Shown piece by piece: positions 14,835 to 22,502 of a stretch of DNA of 22,598 bases. The notes beneath the pieces were generated by a model. It saw only the letters and a program-made list of their open reading frames with translations, was not told where the DNA came from and did no database searches. Position 1 is the stretch's first letter. Every line of letters begins with the position of its first letter. The stretch is from an uncultured bacterium. Its GTDB lineage: Bacteria > Actinomycetota > Coriobacteriia > Coriobacteriales > Coriobacteriaceae. A program made the translations under genes and the position numbers. The stretch covers positions 1-22,598 of the forward strand of contig CAJMRZ010000004.1 in the NCBI GenBank assembly GCA_905215945.1, read 5' to 3'.

Positions 14835-15039
14835 TGTCCTTAGCGCCCGCAGCGGCGTCGATAACCGACGTCGAGGCAACGCCATGGGATGCCGCCCGCT
14901 CAACCAGCGCCGCCAAGCGCCCATCGGTGCCAGCACGCCAAAGCCCCGCGATCGCCAGCACGATCGATAACAGCGCCACCGTGACGATGGCGTATTCCAC
15001 AGTCGCTTGGGCAACCTCTTCACGCAGAACGCCATGCAT
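14821..15039 (-). CDS. Small pilin-like protein (Flp/TadE-type, 72 residues)
   Basis: The 72-residue protein starts MHGVLREEVAQATVEYAIV and has a single membrane helix (TVALLSIVLAIAGLW) followed by a tail of about 35 residues. REEVAQATVEYA is the Flp/TadE prepilin signature with Ala10 at -1, and the length is typical of an Flp major or minor pilin. It could be a second pilin or a shortened TadE. The ATG at 15039 follows GGAGG at nine bases, immediately after the stop of the unrecognised gene (one base gap), and its 3' end overlaps the next gene. A longer open frame of another reading frame over the same bases is not translated here. Confidence 0.78.
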   Translation of the reverse strand: MHGVLREEVAQATVEYAIVTVALLSIVLAIAGLWRAGTDGRLAALVERAASHGVASTSVIDAAAGAKDIALY

Positions 15040-15040
15040 T

Positions 15041-15604
15041 TCACGATCCCTCCTTTGAGCTTATTGTTTGCGGGACCAGGCGCACGGCGCGCAGACGACA
15101 CGAAGCATCGCCGGTATCCGCGGCAACCGTCACCATATCGACCCAGCCGCGTCCGTCACGCACGATGGCGCCCCATACGTTGCCCTTAATATCGAGATAG
15201 CCGCTCAGGGCGAGCTGGGCCGTTGGCACCTCGCGGTAGGCGCGTAACATATCCGCCGCTGCCTCGGTCATCGGTCGGTCCTCGGACCATGCAAGCCGGA
15301 CCGCAATCGCGTTGTCCTCAGGCGAATCCGTCGCAGTGCCAGACCGCTTGTCGAGCGTCCGCAGAAAGGTTTGCGCCGTGACAGCGACATCCGAATCGTC
15401 CGCATCTCGCATCTCATCTTTTTGAGTCGCCACCGCCGAATCTGAGCCCGAATCGAAGGCGGCCCCAGGACGCTGCTGCCGCGCGGCGTTAAGCCCCCAA
15501 AGCACCGCCGCTATCGCCACGGTCAGGCAAGCAAACACCAGCAGCACCCCGATGGGGCGCTCGCCCTCTACAGACTGTTGATGCCCTCGCTGATAGCGTT
15601 CCAT
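15041..15604 (-). CDS. Unrecognised membrane-anchored protein inside the Tad operon
   Basis: No family is recognised. The 187-residue protein has a short polar N-terminus, one hydrophobic helix (about 17-38, PIGVLLVFACLTVAIAAVLWG) and a mainly extracellular part. That part starts with a low-complexity Asp/Ser/Ala-rich linker (about 45-75), followed by a compact domain of about 110 residues that includes LALSGYLDIKGNVWGAIVRDGRGWVDMVTV. The exported domain has one Cys near residue 169. The ATG at 15604 overlaps the Flp pilin gene by 37 bases and has AAGGT nine bases upstream. Its place between the pilin and the TadE-like genes suggests an accessory role in pilus assembly or surface display, but that is inference. 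Confidence 0.7.
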   Translation of the reverse strand: MERYQRGHQQSVEGERPIGVLLVFACLTVAIAAVLWGLNAARQQRPGAAFDSGSDSAVATQKDEMRDADDSDVAVTAQTFLRTLDKRSGTATDSPEDNAIAVRLAWSEDRPMTEAAADMLRAYREVPTAQLALSGYLDIKGNVWGAIVRDGRGWVDMVTVAADTGDASCRLRAVRLVPQTISSKEGS

Positions 15605-15801
15605 AGATCTTGGACCTTGCCTTTAAATGCAACGATGGCAATAATCGCGATCACCACAAGCACGCCCACCAAAATGGCGTACTCGGTGGTACCCTGCGCG
15701 CTCTCCTCCCGCAACAGCTCCTTGGCATGCTGGCGAGCGCGGATCGCCCGGCAAAAAGCCCAGTTCCAAGCCTTGTCAGCAACTTCGACCATCGTGTTCA
15801 T
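15568..15801 (-). CDS. flp: Flp-type pilin (major pilin candidate)
   Basis: The 77-residue protein has a basic N-terminal leader (about 34 residues), then REESAQGTTEYAILVGVLVVIAIIAIVAF, the Flp pilin signature with Glu and Tyr of the EY motif at 40-41 and a single hydrophobic helix, followed by a short KVQDLWNAI tail. Flp pilins are processed by a prepilin peptidase at a Gly just before the motif; aligned with TadE-type sites, the -1 residue here is Ala35. The ATG follows GGAGG at five bases and lies 10 bases after the tadC stop. It is the only classic Flp pilin in the operon and therefore the likely main fibre subunit. Confidence 0.88.
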   Translation of the reverse strand: MNTMVEVADKAWNWAFCRAIRARQHAKELLREESAQGTTEYAILVGVLVVIAIIAIVAFKGKVQDLWNAISEGINSL

Positions 15802-15811
15802 GTATTCCTCC

Positions 15812-16453
15812 CTACATCATCCCGCCTGCTCCCAGCAGCGGGCCCAATATGGACAGAAGCAACGCCGGCAAGATGAGCGTGCCGGTGGGAATCAGCAGCT
15901 TGACGGGCGCACGCTCGATCTCACGCTCGACCGCGGCGCGATGAGCCGCACGGATCTCGCGACTTTGAGCGGCCAGCGTCTCGGCAAGTGGGGCACCCAG
16001 GGCGAGCGCCTGCCCCACCGTGATGGCAAAGGTCTCGAGCGCTCGTACGTCCAGATCGCGCGCGGCGGCCAACAACTCGTCCTCACGCGTGCCCACGCCC
16101 ACCTGCCACGCCATGCAGGCCCGCTCAAGGCGAAGAGCCAGCACTGACCGGCGGTTGGCGCAGAAAATCTCAAGCGCCGCATCAAACGAAAGACCGGCCG
16201 AAAGACCCAAGCGCACAACATCGATCATCTCGGACACTTCGCCGAGCGAAACTCGCGCCGGGCCGCCCGCTCCAACCGCGCCCTTCACTCGCGCGGTCAG
16301 GGCATCGACCACCGAGCGACCCGCGGCAGCGACCAGCACCGCCTCGCGCTTGCAGGCCCCTGCGATCTTGCGTGCATCCGCCCGATCCAAACCCGTCGCG
16401 ATAAATACACTCAGGGCGCACAGGCAAGCCGCAACTGCAACTGGGGCGCTCAT
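15812..16453 (-). CDS. tadC: TadC, inner-membrane platform protein of the Flp pilus
   Basis: This protein of about 213 residues carries the type II secretion F domain of the TadC type. It has an N-terminal membrane segment (about 3-22), a central domain with EMIDVVRLGLSAGLSFDAALEIF and RALETFAITVGQALALGAPLAETLAAQS, and a C-terminal membrane segment (LLIPTGTLILPALLLSILGPLL). It is shorter than many TadC proteins. The ATG at 16453 overlaps the tadB stop (ATGA) and is chosen over an upstream open frame that lies inside tadB. With TadB it forms the platform that couples the TadA ATPase to pilus growth. Confidence 0.88.
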   Translation of the reverse strand: MSAPVAVAACLCALSVFIATGLDRADARKIAGACKREAVLVAAAGRSVVDALTARVKGAVGAGGPARVSLGEVSEMIDVVRLGLSAGLSFDAALEIFCANRRSVLALRLERACMAWQVGVGTREDELLAAARDLDVRALETFAITVGQALALGAPLAETLAAQSREIRAAHRAAVEREIERAPVKLLIPTGTLILPALLLSILGPLLGAGGMM

Positions 16454-17376
16454 AGCTCCACCCTCATAATGCGCCGGATAACCACCAGGGCAACGGCGTT
16501 GAGGGCAAGACCCAGCACCACAGCGCCCGCGCCGGCAGGCGTCGCAAGACCGCGACGAAAATCTGCCGAAAGCAGCGCCAACACCGCGCACATGCCCGCC
16601 GGCATCGCCGCGACCATATGCGCCGACATGCGAGCCTGCGACGTCTTGACATCCAGGCGGCGCTTGAGCTCAATGCGCTCCCCTACCATGCTCGACGCCT
16701 CGGACAGCAAGTCGGCAAGCGGAGCGCCGGTGCGCTGTGACACCTTAAGCGCCAAGGTCACAAGCGAAAGACCGGGGGCGTCGATGCGCACGAGCAAGTC
16801 ATCGAGCGCGTCGGTCGCCGAGATACCGCAATCGATCGCCGCCGCCACCCGCAAAAACTCGGTATGCACCGGTTCTTGCGCATGAGCGCCCACAAAGCGC
16901 ATGCCCTGGGCCAGCGAATGTCCCGAGGCAAGCGACATGGAAAGTGCGGTAAACGCCTCGGGCATGGCCTCTTCTGCATCGTGTTGCTCGCGCCGGCTCT
17001 CAAAGCCATCCCGAGCGGCGCCAGCGGCAATCGGAGCAACAAGTCCCAAGGCAAACCCGAGGGGCGATAACGACACCATCGTTAGTAAAACGCTGCAGAC
17101 ACCGCTCGATAGCAGTAGAAACGCCAAACGCCCCGAAGCATCCTCGATCACGAGGCCAAGGCGATGCGCCGGAGCCAGCGATGCCCACGAACGGGCGATC
17201 TTTTTCAGCAGATCGTTTTCCACCAGCTCACGCGGCAGCTTCTCTGCCACCGTCTCGAGCGCCTGACGCGCCAGCTCCGCCGGCGGCACCTGCGGCACAC
17301 GAGGTTCCGCCCCGCACGCCGTCGCAACAGAAAACCCTGCCAAACCCCCTACGACGAGGGGCACAGCGACCTCCAT
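16450..17376 (-). CDS. tadB: TadB, inner-membrane platform protein of the Flp pilus
   Basis: The 308-residue protein has an N-terminal hydrophobic segment, a hydrophobic region around residues 83-120 and two C-terminal membrane segments (about 258-278 and 284-303). Between them lies the type II secretion F domain, with EEAMPEAFTALSMSLASGHSLAQGMRFVG and LALKVSQRTGAPLADLLSEASSMVGERIELKRRLDVKTSQARMSA; the Gly-rich GAPLADLL and the basic ERIELKRRL blocks are typical of TadB. It overlaps tadA by 28 bases at its 5' end and tadC by an ATGA at its 3' end, so it is translationally coupled on both sides. Confidence 0.9.
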   Translation of the reverse strand: MEVAVPLVVGGLAGFSVATACGAEPRVPQVPPAELARQALETVAEKLPRELVENDLLKKIARSWASLAPAHRLGLVIEDASGRLAFLLLSSGVCSVLLTMVSLSPLGFALGLVAPIAAGAARDGFESRREQHDAEEAMPEAFTALSMSLASGHSLAQGMRFVGAHAQEPVHTEFLRVAAAIDCGISATDALDDLLVRIDAPGLSLVTLALKVSQRTGAPLADLLSEASSMVGERIELKRRLDVKTSQARMSAHMVAAMPAGMCAVLALLSADFRRGLATPAGAGAVVLGLALNAVALVVIRRIMRVEL

Positions 17377-18677
17377 TCGTCCACCTCCTCTTGTGTGAGC
17401 GTCCCCGACCGCAGGCCTTCTGCGATAAACGGCGGCTCGCGGTCAAGCGTCCAGGTTCGCTCGGCGGCATCGAAAGTCACATAGCGCTCGAGCTCTACGC
17501 CGCCCGACGCGGCGCGACGCACCCCCGAATACGAGGAGACGAAGCGCCTGCCATCGGCGTGGCGCTCGGACATCACGATGCCGTCGAGCGCCATGGCAAT
17601 CTGCTCCTCGATGAGCTCGCTCGGCAGATCGATGCCATAACGTGCAAGCAACGTCAGACGCACCACGGTCTCCTGTTCTGAACCCGCATGAAGTGTGGTG
17701 AGCGACCCGTCGTGGCCCGTATTCATGGCCTGCAACATGTCGCAGCACTCGGCACCGCGCACCTCGCCCACCACGATGCGGTCGGGGCGCATGCGCAGGG
17801 CATTGGTCACCAGGTCGCGGATCGTCACCGCGCCCTCGCCCTCAATTGAAGCCTCGCGCGCCTCTAGGCGCACCACGTGCGGATGATGCGCAAACTTGAG
17901 CTCGGCAGAGTCCTCGATCGTCACGATGCGCTCGCCGGTGGAAATCTCGCATGACAGCGCGTTGAGCAGGGTGGTCTTACCAGATCCCGTGCCTCCCGCA
18001 ACCGCCAGGTCCTGTCGCAGCGACACCGCGCACGACAGCAGCTGCGCATACCAAAGCGGCAGTGACCCCAGCCCCACAAGCTCGTCCAGCGAGCAGATGC
18101 GGTCCGAGAACTTTCGGATGGTGAGAATCGGTCCGTCAATCGCCACAGGCGGAATCACCGCGTTGACGCGATAGCCCGTTTTGAGGCGGGCGTTGACGAT
18201 GGGGCTGCGCTCGTCGATACGGCGGCCAAGTGGCGAGATGATGCGGTCGATAAGCACACGGATCTGCTCATCATCCTCAAACGCATGCTCGATAGGGTAC
18301 AAGACGCCGCCGCGTTCAAAGAAGGCCGAGCGGCAGCCGTTGATCATGATCTCGGTAACGGTGTCGTCCTCGATGAGCGGCTGCAACGGCCCCAGGCCCA
18401 CCACGTCATCCAAAATCTCGTCGATGATGGTCTCGCGTTCGGACGTCGCGAGATCGGTCGGTTCCTCAACATTGAGCGCCGCCTCCACCGCGGGACGCAA
18501 TTCCGAGCGGGCAAGCGCCGGGTCGATATAGGCGCTGATACGCGCCACTTCGTCGTAACCCATGCGGTCCATCACAGCGCGCTTGGTGCGTCGTTTCACC
18601 GCGCGACGACGCCCCGCATCTACAGGCGCTGCAGCCGCTGCAGCGCCGGCAGCCTTAATCCTCGTTTGCAGGCTCAT
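17349..18677 (-). CDS. tadA: TadA/CpaF, pilus assembly ATPase
   Basis: The 442-residue secretion ATPase powers Flp pilus assembly at the inner face of the membrane. In order it has an N-terminal Ala-rich and basic lead, an N-terminal domain with [25 protein letters not shown], Walker [10 protein letters not shown] (228-236), an Asp box VTIEDSAEL (252-260), Walker [12 protein letters not shown] (300-310) and a His box [12 protein letters not shown] (321-332). All key residues are intact. The ATG overlaps the tadZ stop (ATGA), and the gene overlaps tadB. This placement and the motif set make CpaF rather than a conjugation VirB11-type ATPase the better reading. Confidence 0.95.
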   Translation of the reverse strand: MSLQTRIKAAGAAAAAAPVDAGRRRAVKRRTKRAVMDRMGYDEVARISAYIDPALARSELRPAVEAALNVEEPTDLATSERETIIDEILDDVVGLGPLQPLIEDDTVTEIMINGCRSAFFERGGVLYPIEHAFEDDEQIRVLIDRIISPLGRRIDERSPIVNARLKTGYRVNAVIPPVAIDGPILTIRKFSDRICSLDELVGLGSLPLWYAQLLSCAVSLRQDLAVAGGTGSGKTTLLNALSCEISTGERIVTIEDSAELKFAHHPHVVRLEAREASIEGEGAVTIRDLVTNALRMRPDRIVVGEVRGAECCDMLQAMNTGHDGSLTTLHAGSEQETVVRLTLLARYGIDLPSELIEEQIAMALDGIVMSERHADGRRFVSSYSGVRRAASGGVELERYVTFDAAERTWTLDREPPFIAEGLRSGTLTQEEVDEWRSLCPSS

Positions 18678-20323
18678 CGCTGATCACCCTCGCGCGACCA
18701 GGGAAGGCGGATACGCGGGCGTTCGGTGCGCGTTGCACGGTCGGCGACCATATCGCTCCAAGGGCCGACGGCGCACCCCAGTTCCACGAGCATCTCGCGC
18801 GTGGCCTCGCGCACGCTGGTCGCGAAAGCGCTCGTCTGACCCACTGCCTCGTCAGCGCGCCCAAACGCCATGAGCGCGGCGAGATCCTGCCCGCCATCGG
18901 CGATACGAATCTTTGAGCTCAACGCACAGGCAATCTCAAAGCGCATGGCGACGTCCTCGTCTGCCCCGCGCGCACCGAACCGGTTGAACACGGCGCTCAT
19001 GCGCGTGCGCGGCACACCTACTCGACTTGCCAGTTCAATGACGCGCGATGCCGATGTCGCGGACGACACCGCCGCATCGCCAACGACCAGGCAACGGTCG
19101 CTCGCCGCCACCGCAGCCGCCACGGCGTCGCCCCAAAAGACCGAGGTATCGATAAAGACCACGTCGGATTCGCGACGCAGGACATCAAGCAATAGCTCCA
19201 CCGGACGTGCCATGAGCTCGGCTTGCTCGGGCGCCGCGACGGGACCCCAGAGCGTAACGCCCGGCGCCACGCGCATCGATGTGGCTACGATATCCGGCTC
19301 GGTGAGCGCGCCCGCCGCCGACGGCTCGATAAGTGCCGCCATATCGCGCGGAGCATCGACGCCTAACAAGTCGTAAAGGTTTCCAAACATCAGGTCCAGG
19401 TCGAGCACGGCGGCACGCAAGCCCAACAGCGACGATATGTGTGCCATGGTGGCAACGATCGTCGACTTGCCGCAACCGCCCGAACCCGAAATGGCGCAGA
19501 TGACCGGAGCTCGATGCTGCGGAGCGGCAGCGTCTGCCGGCGGCATCGGAGGCGGCGGGGCGGGCGTCGGCGACAGCGTCCCCGTCTCCCCCGCCGCAAC
19601 CACACGCTGCGTCCAAGCCGGCATGGCAGCTTGTTCGGTCTGCAAGGCAGGCTCGTTCTGTGCAATCTGCTCATGCTGCATCAGCGACAACTCGCCGCAC
19701 CCGGCAAAGCCCTCAACTTCGTCGAGTTCATCCGCCAGATTCACGCCGTGCACGTATCCCATATCTACAGCCGGGGAGTCGCCAGCATGCTGTGCCGGCC
19801 CTCCAGCGTCATCGTATACAAGGGGGTTCCGGGGGCGCCGACCATGCTCGGCTTCCGCTTTTCCATAATCATCAACACGCGGGCCTCTTGTAGCGCGAGG
19901 CGCCCCGGGTTCCCTATCAACAAAAGCATCGGGCTCAATCGTCATGCGCCGATCGGAATCAACCGCTCCCTCGCCCGCGCGCCCGTTGCCGCATATGCTG
20001 TGCGCAGCGATGACCTCGGTCGCCCCCGCGCGAAACAGTCCCTCGATATCCGACGGATCGAGCGCTTCTATCAACACGACCACGCGACTCACGCGGCCTT
20101 CGGCCGTCAGGCGCGCAACAGTCTTGCGCACATCTTCGGTATCAAACAGAGACGCCGCGATGATGGCAGCCCCGCGGCGCGACGGAAACGCCCGCGCCAT
20201 GGAAATCAGCCCGTCCAGGTCACCCACGCGAAGCACCTGTGCACCCGCATCACGGCCCTCGACTTCCCGCTGCAACAGCCCGTAATCGCCGCACGCGCAG
20301 CACGCAAGCCAGATCGCCTTCAT
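18674..20323 (-). CDS. tadZ: TadZ/CpaE-like pilus localisation ATPase with a long linker
   Basis: This protein of about 549 residues joins a receiver-like N-terminal domain (about 1-115) to a MinD/ParA-type ATPase domain (about 273-520). The linker of about 150 residues between them is low-complexity, rich in Ala, Pro, Glu and Asp, with a proline run near 255-260. The P-loop is SGSGGCGKST (279-288): the signature Lys of the deviant Walker A (KGGxGKS) is Ser281, while Lys286 is kept. DLDLMFGNL (308-316) and VVFIDTSVFWG (Walker B) are typical of CpaE. TadZ proteins place the pilus machine at a cell pole. The ATG shares one base with the cpaB stop and has GGAGG nine bases upstream; a GTG one codon earlier is possible. 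Confidence 0.88.
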   Translation of the reverse strand: MKAIWLACCACGDYGLLQREVEGRDAGAQVLRVGDLDGLISMARAFPSRRGAAIIAASLFDTEDVRKTVARLTAEGRVSRVVVLIEALDPSDIEGLFRAGATEVIAAHSICGNGRAGEGAVDSDRRMTIEPDAFVDREPGAPRATRGPRVDDYGKAEAEHGRRPRNPLVYDDAGGPAQHAGDSPAVDMGYVHGVNLADELDEVEGFAGCGELSLMQHEQIAQNEPALQTEQAAMPAWTQRVVAAGETGTLSPTPAPPPPMPPADAAAPQHRAPVICAISGSGGCGKSTIVATMAHISSLLGLRAAVLDLDLMFGNLYDLLGVDAPRDMAALIEPSAAGALTEPDIVATSMRVAPGVTLWGPVAAPEQAELMARPVELLLDVLRRESDVVFIDTSVFWGDAVAAAVAASDRCLVVGDAAVSSATSASRVIELASRVGVPRTRMSAVFNRFGARGADEDVAMRFEIACALSSKIRIADGGQDLAALMAFGRADEAVGQTSAFATSVREATREMLVELGCAVGPWSDMVADRATRTERPRIRLPWSREGDQR

Positions 20324-20982
20324 CACTCGTCGCCTCCGCTCTTTTTGCCGCGCGCCGTGGCGGGAATCGTCAAGCTGACCGTTCCCTTGCCCGATGCCCC
20401 CAGCAGTTCCTTGACGTCTTCGGGGTCAGCCGCCAGCGTCACCCATTCGATCTTGCCCTCGCGCGTGGCACCGGAATCCTCACTGGTATCGATCACGTGC
20501 GCGCCGCACAGTCGATCGGTTACGCCGTCTTTTTGCACATACACATCCACGTAGCTGCCCACGCCTGTAGCACCGCCGACCGAGTGCTCGGCATCGACCG
20601 CCACCGAAACGGCAACCTTGCCCTTAGGCACCTCGAGCTTGTGGCTCTCGGCCTTGGTGTAGACATTGCAGATCACGGCGTTTTTGGGAATACGCGAAGT
20701 CGTCACGTCGCCGCGCACCTGGCGCAGCTCGGTCGCCGCGTCACGCGGCAACAGGTTCGTCAGCCATTCCTGGGTTATGACATTGGTCTCATCGAGGGTC
20801 TCGCCCACATCGATATCGCGCGCCGCGACGCATACCTCGACGCGATCGCCACCGTACTTGGCCAAGGTCTCAGCCTGGACCCGTTCGGCTTGCGAGCGGA
20901 TCGACGAGCCGTAAGCCATGCAGAGCAGCGCAGAGAGCACGCCCGCGACCAGACTGATGGCGATGCGCTTGCTCTTGTTCAC
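20323..20982 (-). CDS. cpaB: CpaB/RcpC-like pilus assembly protein (SAF domain)
   Basis: This protein of about 219 residues has a cytosolic Lys-rich start, one membrane helix (about 7-25) and an exported SAF-type domain: VEVCVAARDIDVGETLDETNVITQEWL, then RIPKNAVICNVYTK, followed by VGSYVDVYVQKDG. In diderm bacteria CpaB/RcpC works with the secretin; in this secretin-free Gram-positive setting it may span the wall. It is the first gene of the operon. The GTG at 20982 has GAGGAG five bases upstream and is preferred over an ATG 15 bases further upstream (20997). The upstream region of about 250 bases carries the likely promoter. Confidence 0.87.
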   Translation of the reverse strand: MNKSKRIAISLVAGVLSALLCMAYGSSIRSQAERVQAETLAKYGGDRVEVCVAARDIDVGETLDETNVITQEWLTNLLPRDAATELRQVRGDVTTSRIPKNAVICNVYTKAESHKLEVPKGKVAVSVAVDAEHSVGGATGVGSYVDVYVQKDGVTDRLCGAHVIDTSEDSGATREGKIEWVTLAADPEDVKELLGASGKGTVSLTIPATARGKKSGGDE

Positions 20983-21056
20983 GGCCGCTCCTCTCATGGC
21001 AGTGCCGGGCGAATGCCCGTACCACCATTGTCTGGGCGGTCAGAGCGCAAAGCGGC

Positions 21057-21152
21057 GCAATCGCGATCTTGGTTTTCGATGTCAAACCAATCGCTGACCA
21101 AAAGCTGACCAGCCCGTCAAGCTCATGGCAAGGTTTTGGTCAGCACGTCAGC
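21057..21152 (-). promoter_or_regulatory. Probable tad operon promoter with repeated GCTGACCA motifs
   Basis: GCTGACCA appears on the plus strand at 21093-21100 and 21104-21111. Its complement TGGTCAGC is at 21137-21144, with a shorter GTCAGC at 21147-21152. GCTGACCAAAA (21093-21103) and TTTTGGTCAGC (21134-21144) form a perfect 11-base inverted repeat. A second inverted repeat, TTGGTTT / AAACCAA (21069-21075 and 21084-21090), surrounds a perfect -35 box TTGACA (minus strand, 21080-21085). The -10 position at 17 bases (GATTGC) is poor. A small CGGGC / GCCCG hairpin lies at 21006-21019 near the start of cpaB. Confidence 0.45.
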
Positions 21153-21182
21153 AAGCTGCATGTTTCGAGGCTTTTCCGCAGC

Positions 21183-21218
21183 AAAAAAAGCCGTCTCCCG
21201 AACAGTTGGGAGACGGCT
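21183..21218 (-). terminator. Intrinsic terminator of rsgA
   Basis: An 11-bp perfect stem (AGCCGTCTCCC / GGGAGACGGCT, eight-base loop) followed by seven T residues on the minus strand, 18 bases past the rsgA stop. It isolates the pilus operon from rsgA transcription. Confidence 0.95.
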
Positions 21219-21235
21219 GTCATAGGAAAAATCAA

Positions 21236-22420
21236 TTACAGATGGACATCGGGATCGAGCATTTGAGCGCTCACGCGCATGGATGACGCCAGGTTTTGGA
21301 ACGTTTCCAGACGCAGGCTGTCAATCTGCCCGGCGTCCTCGGCCTCGCGAACGGCGCAACCCGGCTCATGGGTATGTGTGCAATCGCCAAACCGGCACGC
21401 GCGCGATGTCTCGACAATCTCGGGGAAGGCGCGCGCCAGACCCCGCTCATGTCCCACGAGCGGCAAACTGCGCAGACCCGGGGCATCGGCGATCACGCCG
21501 GCGTCGCCCGGCAGCGCCACCATCACGCGCGCGACGGTAGTGTGACGGCCCTGGTCGTCGCGTTCGCGCACACCGCCGGTCGCCAACGTATCGTGGCCCA
21601 GCAGTGCATTGAGCAGCGTCGACTTACCGGCACCCGACTCGCCCAGAATCATGGCACAGCTCCCGGCGGGCACGCAGGCACGGACCTCGTCCAGGCCGCG
21701 GCCCTCGGCAGAGGACGTCACGATCACGCGCACGTCCGGACCCACCAGGCGGCGCACACGGTCCAGATCGCGCTCGAGCTCCTCGACATCGCAACGGTCA
21801 GCTTTGGTGAGTACCACCACCGGTTCGGCATCGCAGTCGAGCGCCAACACCAGCGAGCGCGCCACGCGGTCGAGCAGCACCTCACCGGCACCGAGCGCCT
21901 GCACGATTAGCACGCTATCCACGTTGGAGCAGAGCACCTGGCGCTCTCCACGGGCACGGCCGCGCCAACGCTCAAAGCTCGTACGGCGCGGCAGCACGCA
22001 CTCAATCACGCCCATATCGTGCCCGGGAGCGCGGCGCACCGCCACACGATCGCCCACGGCAGGCAGCAGGACCTCGTCCTCGCCGCGCGACTTGGCAAAC
22101 CCCACGGCATGCTCGGCGCGAAAGGTGTCGTCGGCAGTGGCCACCAGCGGAAACCCGCGATCCAGGCGCACCACGGCGCCAAGTTGCATCTGCTCGGACT
22201 CCTCTGCCTGGACACAAAAATCATCGAAGGCAGCCCGCTGGGCATCGTCGACCGGCAGGTCGCCGAACGCCGGAACATCCCGCAGCGCATCGAGCCCCGG
22301 CACGCTTGCCAGCAGCTCCTCGGCAGATGCGGGGGCTTCGGTCGCAAGCTTCCGACGACGATCGCGCTTAGCCCGCGCCCCCGTCGTCTTTTTCTTCGCT
22401 TTAGCCTTAGCCTTGCCCAC
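21236..22420 (-). CDS. rsgA: RsgA, small-subunit ribosome biogenesis GTPase
   Basis: This circularly permuted GTPase of about 394 residues helps mature the 30S subunit. Motifs run G4 TKAD (205-208), G5 TSSAEG, the P-loop GESGAGKS (260-267), G2 Thr pair (294-295) and DAPGLR (312-317), then the zinc site C342, C347, H349 and C355 in CRFGDCTHTHEPGC. An OB-fold with GDRVAVRR precedes the GTPase domain. The start is taken at GTG 22420, with GGGAGG five bases upstream, giving an MGKAKAKAKKK basic lead; the open frame upstream crosses another gene's terminator. The N-terminal lead before the OB domain is about 75 residues, longer than usual and unlikely to be structured at its start. A TAAAAT (22459-22464) could be its -10 box, without a clear -35. 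Confidence 0.95.
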   Translation of the reverse strand: MGKAKAKAKKKTTGARAKRDRRRKLATEAPASAEELLASVPGLDALRDVPAFGDLPVDDAQRAAFDDFCVQAEESEQMQLGAVVRLDRGFPLVATADDTFRAEHAVGFAKSRGEDEVLLPAVGDRVAVRRAPGHDMGVIECVLPRRTSFERWRGRARGERQVLCSNVDSVLIVQALGAGEVLLDRVARSLVLALDCDAEPVVVLTKADRCDVEELERDLDRVRRLVGPDVRVIVTSSAEGRGLDEVRACVPAGSCAMILGESGAGKSTLLNALLGHDTLATGGVRERDDQGRHTTVARVMVALPGDAGVIADAPGLRSLPLVGHERGLARAFPEIVETSRACRFGDCTHTHEPGCAVREAEDAGQIDSLRLETFQNLASSMRVSAQMLDPDVHL

Positions 22421-22468
22421 AAGCGCCTCCCAGCACCACAAATCACAACTGAGCAGGTATTTTAAATC

Positions 22469-22502
22469 AAAAAGAGCTGGCCGGGCAAAGCCCGACCAGC
22501 TC
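22469..22502 (-). terminator. Intrinsic terminator of the gene upstream of rsgA
   Basis: On the minus strand a 13-pair stem (GAGCTGG, a T-G wobble, CGGGC, closed by a three-base loop) is followed by five T residues. The gene it ends is outside the window. This makes the stretch between 22503 and 22598 the 3' end of, or the region just past, an unseen gene. Confidence 0.85.

Noticed and set aside
14349..15101. 250-residue TadE-like protein starting at 15101
   Set aside because: The N-terminal 90 residues are Arg/Trp-rich and overlap the small pilin-like gene and its ribosome site, so they are read in the wrong frame.
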